9,297 bases of DNA, from positions 1 through 9,297 of the forward strand of contig JABHFC010000256.1 of assembly GCA_018676275.1 (NCBI GenBank). The letters run 5' to 3'. Both the position numbers and the translations under genes were made by a program. Source of the DNA: Gammaproteobacteria bacterium. GTDB lineage: Bacteria > Pseudomonadota > Gammaproteobacteria > Eutrophobiales > Eutrophobiaceae. This document shows, piece by piece, positions 1-5,852 of the stretch. Within the stretch, counting starts at the first letter, position 1. Each line of letters starts with the position of its first letter. Below the pieces are notes generated by a model. That model saw only the letters and a program-made list of their open reading frames with translations, did not search any database and was not told where the DNA came from.

Positions 1-488
1 CAAAAACCTGCAAGATCGTAATCACCTGCCTGGTACATTCCCGGCATCTCTGCGGTTTCCCCTCCGACCAGAGCACAGCCAGCAATCTCACATCCCCTGG
101 CAATACCGGCTATAACCTGTTCTGTTACATCTACGTCCAGAGAAGAACAGGCGAAATAGTCGAGAAAGAACAGGGGCTCAGCGCCCTGTACCAACAAATC
201 ATTTACACACATTGCAACCAGATCAATGCCGATACTGTCATGCCTGTTAGCTTCGATGGCCAGTTTAATCTTTGTACCAACACCGTCTGTGCCTGATACC
301 AGAACAGGCTGGCGATAATTCAGAGCTGACATATCAAACAGGGCACCAAAGCCACCCAGACCGCCCATGACTCCGGGCCGATCAGTGCTTTTCACGCGTG
401 ACTTTATACGTTCAACAAGTAGATTTCCCTGTTCAATATTGACGCCAGCGTCGGCATAACTACTTTTGCTTTTTTGATTCTCTGACAT
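1..488 (-). CDS. purM: Phosphoribosylformylglycinamidine cyclo-ligase (AIR synthetase), N-terminal part, cut by the window edge
   Basis: PurM catalyses the ATP-dependent closure of FGAM to 5-aminoimidazole ribonucleotide, the fifth step of de novo purine synthesis, in the cytoplasm. Reading from the ATG at 488-486, 162 codons are present, a little under half of the usual ~345 residues; the rest lies left of position 1. Visible family motifs are YADAGV (residues 11-16), GTDGVGTK (66-73), the D-L-V-A-M-C-V-N-D-L block (89-98), GAEPLFFLDY (102-111) and GGETAEMPGMY (142-152). These cover the ATP/FGAM-binding N-terminal domain and look intact. The start fits the usual PurM N-terminus, although no good Shine-Dalgarno sequence precedes it. 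It is divergent from the DUF2066 gene with a 76-bp gap. In relatives purN usually follows purM, which would place it outside the window. Identification is near certain. Confidence 0.97.
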   Translation of the reverse strand, partial: MSENQKSKSSYADAGVNIEQGNLLVERIKSRVKSTDRPGVMGGLGGFGALFDMSALNYRQPVLVSGTDGVGTKIKLAIEANRHDSIGIDLVAMCVNDLLVQGAEPLFFLDYFACSSLDVDVTEQVIAGIARGCEIAGCALVGGETAEMPGMYQAGDYDLAGF

Positions 489-564
489 GGCGCGCAATAA
501 TATAGCCTGAAGCAATAGACAGCAAACCTTGACTTAATTGCCCCACTTGCATAGCGTTGCATTT
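489..564. promoter_or_regulatory. Divergent purM / DUF2066 promoter region (tentative)
   Basis: This 76-bp gap separates two divergent genes, so promoters for both should lie in or near it. For the plus strand, TTGACT at 529-534 is a good -35 match, but the hexamer 17 bp later (552-557, TAGCGT) is a poor -10. For purM on the minus strand, TATTAT at 502-497 is a good -10, with a weak -35 (TTGCTG, 525-520) at 17 bp. Both would give very short leaders, consistent with the lack of Shine-Dalgarno sequences before either ATG. No PurR-type operator was recognised. The sites are inferred by eye only. Confidence 0.3.
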
Positions 565-1629
565 ATGATTAAAACAAAGATATTTTGCCTTTTTCTGCTT
601 TGTTTATTGCCCCATGTTGTTTATGCGATAAAAGTGCCTGGCCTGTATGAAGTAGAGGTATCAGTTACAGATCAGTCAGAAGCACTAAGGCGCGAGGCCC
701 TACAAACAGCTTTTCGTATGGTCTTAATAAAATTGACAGGCGATCGGCAGGCACCGGGAAGGACAGCTCTGGTTCCAGTAATGGAGCAGGCGCAGAATTA
801 CCTGCAACAGTACCGTTATCGTGAAGTTCCCGTCCTTACTGAACTGGAGTCAGGGGAAGTGCATGAAACTATGGAAACCCGGTTGTGGGTGAAATTTGAC
901 GAAGATAACCTGAACCAGGCTTTGCGCAACCTGAGCGTGCCGGTTTGGGGCCGGGAACGTCCCTCGACCCTGTTATGGCTGGCGGTGGGTGATGAGAGTG
1001 GTCGACGTCTGGTTGGTCTGGAAGAAGCGCCCGAGTATATTCAGGCTATTGAAGAACGCGCCTCACAAAGGGGTATTACTATTGTTTATCCACTTCTCGA
1101 TCTTGATGATAATGCTGCATTGCGTGCCAGCGATATTTGGGGTGGTTTTAGACAACCCGTTTTTGATGCCTCTAGCCGTTACCATGCGGATGCAATTCTG
1201 ACTGGCACTATTGAATCTCCCGTGGCTGGTATCTGGGAAGGCCAGTGGACAGCCTATATTAATAATCAAATGGCAAACTGGACGAGTGAATCCGATTTGT
1301 TGGTCGCGGTACTGGATGAGGGTATTGATAAACTGGCAGATATACTTGCTTCTCAATTCGCTCGTACACCAGTCTTCTCTGGTGTTAACGAAGTCAGCCT
1401 TTCTGTGGCGGATGTTTTCAACACAGATCAATACGCAAGGGTATTAAAATATTTATCATCGCTGAACTCTGTATCTGATGTGGAAGTGATGGAAGTCAAC
1501 GAAAGCAAAATCAAGTTTTTGCTGCAGGCCCACGGAGGCGAACTGGCGGTGACACAGGCGATCGAATTAGGTCGAATACTGGAAGCCATTGGAAGTAGTG
1601 AAGATGGCAGTTATCGTTTGTTACCGTGA
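565..1629 (+). CDS. DUF2066-family secreted/periplasmic protein of unknown function
   Basis: The protein has 354 residues from the ATG at 565. This start is preferred over an upstream in-frame TTG at 538 because it puts a clean Sec signal peptide at the very N-terminus: basic MIKTK, a hydrophobic stretch rich in L and F, and a V-Y-A cleavage site at residues 19-21. The mature protein begins IKVPGLYEVEV, followed by a stretch with EALRREALQTAFRMVLIKLTGDR, which is typical of the DUF2066 family found next to purM in gammaproteobacteria. There is no lipobox and no further membrane segment, so a periplasmic location is inferred. No catalytic motif is recognised and the molecular function is unknown. 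The permease gene begins 24 bp after its stop, so the two are probably co-transcribed, with hda next. The absence of a ribosome binding site before the ATG is odd. Family call is by recognition of the N-terminal region plus position. Confidence 0.82.
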   Translation: MIKTKIFCLFLLCLLPHVVYAIKVPGLYEVEVSVTDQSEALRREALQTAFRMVLIKLTGDRQAPGRTALVPVMEQAQNYLQQYRYREVPVLTELESGEVHETMETRLWVKFDEDNLNQALRNLSVPVWGRERPSTLLWLAVGDESGRRLVGLEEAPEYIQAIEERASQRGITIVYPLLDLDDNAALRASDIWGGFRQPVFDASSRYHADAILTGTIESPVAGIWEGQWTAYINNQMANWTSESDLLVAVLDEGIDKLADILASQFARTPVFSGVNEVSLSVADVFNTDQYARVLKYLSSLNSVSDVEVMEVNESKIKFLLQAHGGELAVTQAIELGRILEAIGSSEDGSYRLLP

Positions 1630-1653
1630 AATGCCATGCAAAAGGTGTAAACA

Positions 1654-2706
1654 GTGAGTGACGCACAAAAGTGGTTAATGCTTACCTGCTTATTTCTAAG
1701 CGCATGGCTTTTATACCTGCTTGCTCCGGTACTGACACCTTTCCTGCTGGGAGCGTTGCTGGCTTATCTTGGCGATCCCATTGCCGATCGGCTGGAACAA
1801 AAGAAACTATCACGAACCCTTTCTGTAGTTGTGGTTTTTGCCGTGATGTGTGTTGTTGGCCTGTTGCTACTATTAATATTGATACCTCTATTACAGGAGC
1901 AATTAACTTCTCTATTGAGTCGTCTGCCTTTGATTGTTCCATGGTTGCAGGATACCGCCCTTCCCTGGCTATCGAGCACACTTAATATAGAAACAAGCAG
2001 TATTGATCTAGCTGTTCTAAAACAGACTCTGGCAGCTAACTGGCAGGATCTCGGCAATATTCTTGGCTTGTTACTGGGTAAAGTGACACATTCGGGGCAG
2101 TTAATATTCGCCTGGATGGCCTATCTTGTTTTAGTGCCGGTTGTCAGTTTCTATTTGTTACGAGACTGGGATCTGCTGGTGGCAAGTGTTCAGGAGTTAA
2201 TCCCAAGACAATACGAGCCTGTTATAACGAAATTAGCGCGTGAATGTGACAATGTACTTGCCGAGTTTTTACGCGGACAATTAATGCTGATGTTGGCACT
2301 GGGCGTTATTTATTCAATTGGTTTGTGGCTGGTAGGTCTGGAATTCGCTTTACTGGTCGGCATGATGGCTGGCCTGGTCAGTTTTGTACCTTACCTCGGT
2401 TCTATCGTTGGCATTGTAGTAGCCGGAGCTCTGGGCTTCATGCAATTTCATGACATTATTCACCTGGTTTACATAGGCGTAGTGTTTGGTGTGGGTCAAA
2501 CTATTGAAGGCATGCTGTTGTCACCGATACTGGTCGGTGATCGAATCGGCCTGCATCCGGTTGCGGTAATTTTCGCAGTAATGGCCGGTGGTCAGTTATT
2601 CGGTTTTTTTGGTGTTTTGCTGGCCTTGCCGGCGGCGGCAATCTTTGTGGTTTTGTTGCGTCATGCAAGACAGAAATATGTAGAAAGCAGCTTATACACG
2701 CCATGA
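1654..2706 (+). CDS. perM: AI-2E/PerM family inner-membrane permease
   Basis: This 350-residue polytopic protein belongs to the AI-2E transporter superfamily (formerly UPF0118/DUF20), whose members include E. coli PerM and TqsA and some Na+/H+ antiporters. Seen in sequence: paired hydrophobic segments at about residues 8-40 and 55-80; an amphipathic soluble stretch at about 82-145; then segments near 150-170, 207-240, 243-263, 268-290 and 303-336. Family hallmarks are F-V-P-Y-L-G (244-249) and the V-G-D-R-I-G-L-H-P run (294-302) followed by a Gly-rich segment ending L-L-A-L-P. The GTG start at 1654 has AAAGG at 1641-1645 with 8-nt spacing, so it is preferred over the in-frame ATG at 1678. The stop overlaps the hda start as ATGA, suggesting translational coupling. 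Substrate cannot be told from sequence; the AI-2 export role is shown only for some members. Confidence 0.9.
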   Translation: MSDAQKWLMLTCLFLSAWLLYLLAPVLTPFLLGALLAYLGDPIADRLEQKKLSRTLSVVVVFAVMCVVGLLLLLILIPLLQEQLTSLLSRLPLIVPWLQDTALPWLSSTLNIETSSIDLAVLKQTLAANWQDLGNILGLLLGKVTHSGQLIFAWMAYLVLVPVVSFYLLRDWDLLVASVQELIPRQYEPVITKLARECDNVLAEFLRGQLMLMLALGVIYSIGLWLVGLEFALLVGMMAGLVSFVPYLGSIVGIVVAGALGFMQFHDIIHLVYIGVVFGVGQTIEGMLLSPILVGDRIGLHPVAVIFAVMAGGQLFGFFGVLLALPAAAIFVVLLRHARQKYVESSLYTP

Positions 2707-3413
2707 ACGTTGAGACTGGCCTGATCGGTACACAAATCCCGCTGACGTTTAATAAATACGAGCAGATAGATTTCGACCTTTATATCGCTGGCCCGAATCA
2801 GCAGGCGCTGCAGCATTTACGCAATATCACAAATGATGCTGAAAGAAAAAATGTCTATCTCTGGGGTGTTGCCGGTACCGGGAAGAGTCATTTGTTACAG
2901 GCCTTATGCACAAGTGCAGCCAGCGCAAAGATGAATATTGCTTATATACCCTTAAGCGAAATGAACACACTTTCCACACAAATGTTAGAAGGTTTGGAGC
3001 AGCAGGCACTGGTATGTCTCGATGATATTGAACAAATCGCTGGTAATAGTGAATGGGAATTAGCCATCTTCCATTTATATAACCAGTTACGTGATGCTCA
3101 AATTCCTTTGATTATTTCCGCTCAACACAGTCCCAAAGGTAGCCCCATACAATTAGCGGATTTGAAATCACGCCTGGCCTGGGATCATATTTACCATTTG
3201 CAAACTCTTGATGAAAAAACAAGTTTGCAGGCCCTACAAAAACGCGCGCAATCAAGAGGCTTTGATTTATCTGATGAGGTGGCAGACTACCTGCTAAAAC
3301 GCGTTGCCCGTGATATGCATAACCTGTTTCAATTACTGGACAGGCTTGATAACGCGAGTTTGATAGCCAAGAAAAAACTCACAATTCCATTTGTAAAAAC
3401 ATTGCTTGAATGA
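2703..3413 (+). CDS. hda: Hda, regulatory inactivator of DnaA (DnaA-like AAA+ protein)
   Basis: Hda, together with the DNA-loaded beta sliding clamp, stimulates ATP hydrolysis by DnaA (RIDA) and so prevents re-initiation at oriC. The 236-residue length matches the family. The N-terminus carries a clamp-binding motif, QIPLTF (residues 11-16), comparable with the QLxLPL type in E. coli Hda. Then come Walker A GVAGTGKS (55-62), Walker B VCLDD (104-108), a box VII L-K-S-R-L with the likely arginine finger R157, and a sensor II region with R203 in VARDMHNL. The DnaA DNA-binding domain IV is absent, which separates Hda from DnaA. The ATG overlaps the upstream stop by 4 bp (ATGA) and has no strong Shine-Dalgarno sequence, so translation is probably coupled to the permease gene. 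A palindromic repeat follows the stop. Confidence 0.93.
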   Translation: MNVETGLIGTQIPLTFNKYEQIDFDLYIAGPNQQALQHLRNITNDAERKNVYLWGVAGTGKSHLLQALCTSAASAKMNIAYIPLSEMNTLSTQMLEGLEQQALVCLDDIEQIAGNSEWELAIFHLYNQLRDAQIPLIISAQHSPKGSPIQLADLKSRLAWDHIYHLQTLDEKTSLQALQKRAQSRGFDLSDEVADYLLKRVARDMHNLFQLLDRLDNASLIAKKKLTIPFVKTLLE

Positions 3414-3422
3414 ATAAAATTG

Positions 3423-3496
3423 AATTCCGGGGACAGTTTACTTAATTAATTTAGCATAAGATTTTTGAAATAATTAAGTAAACTGTCCCCTGAATT
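3423..3496. repeat. Long imperfect palindrome of GGGGACAGTTTAC type, REP/MITE-like; possible bidirectional terminator
   Basis: Two 26-bp arms (3423-3448 and 3471-3496) are reverse complements with a single mismatch (3428 against 3491), separated by a 22-nt AT-rich loop. Each arm carries AATTC, then GGGGACAGTTTAC, then TTAATTA. The element occupies most of the 99-bp gap between convergent hda and wrbA. GGGGACAG-headed palindromes of this kind are, from general knowledge, scattered in many proteobacterial genomes and associated with IS200-like REP transposases (RAYTs); no such transposase is in this window. As RNA it would fold into a strong hairpin on either strand. A short T run follows only in the leftward direction (TTTT at about 3416-3420 on the minus strand), so any terminator role is not of the classic form. 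Confidence 0.75.
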
Positions 3497-3512
3497 AGGG
3501 AGATATAAAAAA

Positions 3513-4115
3513 TTAGTCTTCTGCTACGGAAAGTTTTTTTGCTGTCTCCGCAAGACGTTTCCCCTGTGCAAAACAAAGCTGTTTTTCCTCTTCACTTAAA
3601 GCTTGGTCACTTTTAACTCCCGCAACATGACTTGCGCCATAGGGAGTACCACCGGTGCTTGTTGTTAATAGATTGGATTCTGAATAGGGCAGACCGAGCA
3701 TTATCATGCCGTGATGCAGCAGCGGTAACATCATTGAAAGCAATGTGCTTTCCTGACCACCGTGCAAACTTGCAGTGGAAGTAAAGACAGTGGCTGGTTT
3801 GCCGATTAAGCTGCCGGATATCCAAAGATCGCTGGTACCGTCGAGGAAATACTTTAGTGCGGCAGCCATATTACCAAAGCGGGTTGGACTACCCATTGCC
3901 AGCCCGGCACATTCTTTCAAGTCATCATGGCTCACATAGGGAGGACCTGAATCAGGGATATCCGTTTGTGTTGCTTCACAAACAGTTGATACAGGTGGCA
4001 CTGTTCGAATTCGGGCAGAACAACCAGCAACGGCTTCGATACCCCGGGCAATATGATTGGCCATTTCGGCAACATTACCGTGCCGGCTGTAGTAGAGCAC
4101 AAGGATATCTTCCAT
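3513..4115 (-). CDS. wrbA: NAD(P)H:quinone oxidoreductase, WrbA type
   Basis: WrbA is a tetrameric FMN flavoprotein that reduces quinones by two electrons, avoiding semiquinone radicals, in the cytoplasm. The 200-residue length is typical. Visible motifs: the FMN-phosphate loop YYSRHGNV (8-15), in the flavodoxin-like first beta-alpha unit; GSPTRFGNM (75-83), which contacts the flavin; the conserved HGGQEST (118-124); and GGTPYGASHVAG (155-166). The start ATG overlaps the stop of the ArsC-like gene by one base (TAATG), with GGAAAT about 8 nt upstream inside the preceding gene. The two therefore form an operon with probable translational coupling. Nothing is truncated. The partner gene also encodes a redox protein, which suggests a shared stress or redox role (inference). 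Confidence 0.95.
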   Translation of the reverse strand: MEDILVLYYSRHGNVAEMANHIARGIEAVAGCSARIRTVPPVSTVCEATQTDIPDSGPPYVSHDDLKECAGLAMGSPTRFGNMAAALKYFLDGTSDLWISGSLIGKPATVFTSTASLHGGQESTLLSMMLPLLHHGMIMLGLPYSESNLLTTSTGGTPYGASHVAGVKSDQALSEEEKQLCFAQGKRLAETAKKLSVAED

Positions 4116-4462
4116 TACAGGATTTCCAGAACACTCTCGGGTGGACGTCCGATACGTGCCTTACCGTTTGCCAGGACGATGGGTCGTTCAATCAATATTG
4201 GGTTAGCGAGCATAGCGGCAATGAGCTGGTCATCGGATAAACTCTCGTCATCCAGACCTGTTTCCTTGTAAACAGCTTCACCCTTGCGCATCAGGTCGCG
4301 AGGTCGAATACCAAGAGAATCCAGTGTTTGTTTCAATTCATCAGCCGATAGAGGCGTATTCAGATATTCAATGATATTTGGCTCGATTCCCTGCTCATCA
4401 AGCAATTGCAGTGTTTGCCTGGACTTTGAGCAACGTGGGTTGTGGTAAATGGTGACGTTCAT
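4115..4462 (-). CDS. arsC: ArsC/Spx-family thioredoxin-fold reductase (glutaredoxin-type arsenate reductase family, YfgD-like)
   Basis: The family reduces arsenate using a single catalytic cysteine plus glutaredoxin/glutathione. The 115-residue protein has the catalytic C11 in HNPRCSKSR and the three arginines that bind arsenate in plasmid R773 ArsC, here R59, R93 (in IERPIV) and R106 (in IGRPPE), each offset by one from that enzyme's numbering. The active site is thus complete on paper. The start has an almost perfect AGGAGGT (4473-4467) four bases upstream. There is no arsR, arsB or acr3 nearby. The neighbourhood (purM, hda, perM-like) instead matches that of E. coli yfgD, an ArsC-family gene beside hda whose role in arsenic resistance is not established. 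Arsenate reductase is therefore the family name rather than a firm function. It is first in an operon with wrbA. Confidence 0.9.
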   Translation of the reverse strand: MNVTIYHNPRCSKSRQTLQLLDEQGIEPNIIEYLNTPLSADELKQTLDSLGIRPRDLMRKGEAVYKETGLDDESLSDDQLIAAMLANPILIERPIVLANGKARIGRPPESVLEIL

Positions 4463-4466
4463 TTCT

Positions 4467-4473
4467 ACCTCCT
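4467..4473 (-). promoter_or_regulatory. Strong Shine-Dalgarno site for the arsC-like gene
   Basis: AGGAGGT on the minus strand, ending 4 nt before the ATG at 4462. It is the best ribosome binding site in the window and fixes the start; most other genes here have weak or no such site. No convincing -35/-10 pair was found in the 106-bp divergent gap (4463-4568): a TAGAAT on the minus strand lacks a matching -35. Confidence 0.75.
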
Positions 4474-4568
4474 GCGTTATTTGGGTGTTATTCTAGCCAT
4501 CACTTGTAGTTACATGCCAGTTTCTTCTGTTCTGGATTTGAATATTTTGGAGATTTTGTTGAATTAGC

Positions 4569-5846
4569 ATGGACAGTAAACTAATCAATAGCATACAGCA
4601 TGCTTTTCTGTGGTTGTTTTATTTCTCGCGATTTTCCATTCGCCAGTTTTACCACCAGAGAGGGCTGCAAATTGCTTCATCCCTGGCTTATGCCACCTTA
4701 CTGGCCCTGGTCCCATTGGTAACAGTTATGTTTGGGTTTCTTGGGGGTTTATCTGTGTTTGAGGACATGGGTGATTCTGTGCAAACCTTTATATTCAATA
4801 ATTTTGCGCCAGCCTTTGGTGACAGCATACGACAGTATTTAAATGAGTTTTCGCAGAAGGCTTCGAAGTTAACCACTACAGGTGTCGTAATACTGGTATT
4901 GATTGCATTAATGTTGATGGCGACTATTGACAGTGCGCTGAATACTATCTGGCATGTTCGCCACCGGCGCAATCCGGTTGCACGCTTTCTGGTTTACTGG
5001 GCCGTCATTTCACTCGGACCAATTCTTCTGGGTATCGGTCTTGTTTCAACTTCATACCTGCTTTCTACCTCGGTGGTGAGTGGTGTTGATGTCTCGCTTG
5101 GCTTCGAACTGAAAAAGAACCTGCTTTCTTCGATCCCTTTTCTAACGACTTCGGTTGCTTTTACCCTGATATATGTGCTGATTCCCAATTGTTATGTTTC
5201 AAGAAAGAACGCTCTCATAGGAGGGGTTATCGCGGCAGTTCTGTTCGAGCTGGCCAAATATGGTTTTGGTATTTATGTGAAGTCCGTACCAACCTACGAA
5301 GCAATTTACGGTGCCATTGCCATTATCCCTACTTTTTTAATCTGGATGTATATGTCCTGGGTAATTGTAATCCTGGGTGCACACATTACCTTTTGCCTTT
5401 CCGCTTTCAGGATGGAATTTGAGAAAAAGGTGACGCGCGGATCTGACTGGACCTTTGTCGATGCCTATAAACTTGTCTGTGGTTTGTGGCGCGCACAAAA
5501 AGAAGGCTTACCGCTTAGTAGCCTGAGAATGAAAAAATATGGCATTAAATTACCCCAGTTTCAGGTCAACGAGATAATGGAGTTGCTGTTGGCTGCAAAC
5601 TGGGTGCAACGCGGTGCTGGAGGTTCATGGCTGTTATGTCGTGATCTTGCAGAAGTATCGGTTTTGGATCTTTACAACATTATTCCAAAACGCTTGCCTA
5701 TGAACATTCCAAAGGCATCAGGCGATAGCTGGACGAATTATTTACACCAGTATTTGTCAAAACATAATGACGATATGGAAGTGCTGTTATCTCTGCCCTT
5801 GCGAGATCTGCTGATGCAGGCGGAGAGTTTCACAGATAAAGATTGA
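4569..5846 (+). CDS. yihY: YihY/UPF0761-family inner-membrane protein with C-terminal extension (historically 'ribonuclease BN')
   Basis: The protein has 425 residues. The membrane part (about 1-285) carries the family pattern: SLAYATLLALVPL (38-50) at the first helix, further hydrophobic helices near 104-124, 140-165, 190-208 and 213-235, and the hallmark YGAIAIIPTFLIWMYMSW (247-264) followed by I-L-G-A-H. The name ribonuclease BN is a known misannotation; true RNase BN is RNase Z. E. coli YihY is shorter (~290 residues). The extra ~135 residues here are soluble and include a segment at about 295-358 (DAYKLVCGLWRAQ through LLLAANWVQRG and SWLLCRDL) that looks like a winged helix, as in longer homologues of pseudomonads and xanthomonads. 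The ATG at 4569 is preceded by an in-frame stop at 4560; a weak GGAG lies 16 nt upstream. It is divergent from the arsC-like gene and convergent with the next, 6 bp apart. Function is unknown. Confidence 0.9.
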   Translation: MDSKLINSIQHAFLWLFYFSRFSIRQFYHQRGLQIASSLAYATLLALVPLVTVMFGFLGGLSVFEDMGDSVQTFIFNNFAPAFGDSIRQYLNEFSQKASKLTTTGVVILVLIALMLMATIDSALNTIWHVRHRRNPVARFLVYWAVISLGPILLGIGLVSTSYLLSTSVVSGVDVSLGFELKKNLLSSIPFLTTSVAFTLIYVLIPNCYVSRKNALIGGVIAAVLFELAKYGFGIYVKSVPTYEAIYGAIAIIPTFLIWMYMSWVIVILGAHITFCLSAFRMEFEKKVTRGSDWTFVDAYKLVCGLWRAQKEGLPLSSLRMKKYGIKLPQFQVNEIMELLLAANWVQRGAGGSWLLCRDLAEVSVLDLYNIIPKRLPMNIPKASGDSWTNYLHQYLSKHNDDMEVLLSLPLRDLLMQAESFTDKD

Positions 5847-5852
5847 ACAGAT

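Noticed and set aside
538..564. Upstream TTG start for the DUF2066 gene
   Set aside because: It adds nine residues before a clean signal peptide, has no ribosome binding site, and the ATG at 565 gives a normal Sec N-terminus.
3857..4240. Plus-strand 127-codon open frame opposite wrbA and the arsC-like gene
   Set aside because: It lies antisense to two well-recognised genes, has no ribosome binding site, and its translation resembles no protein family.
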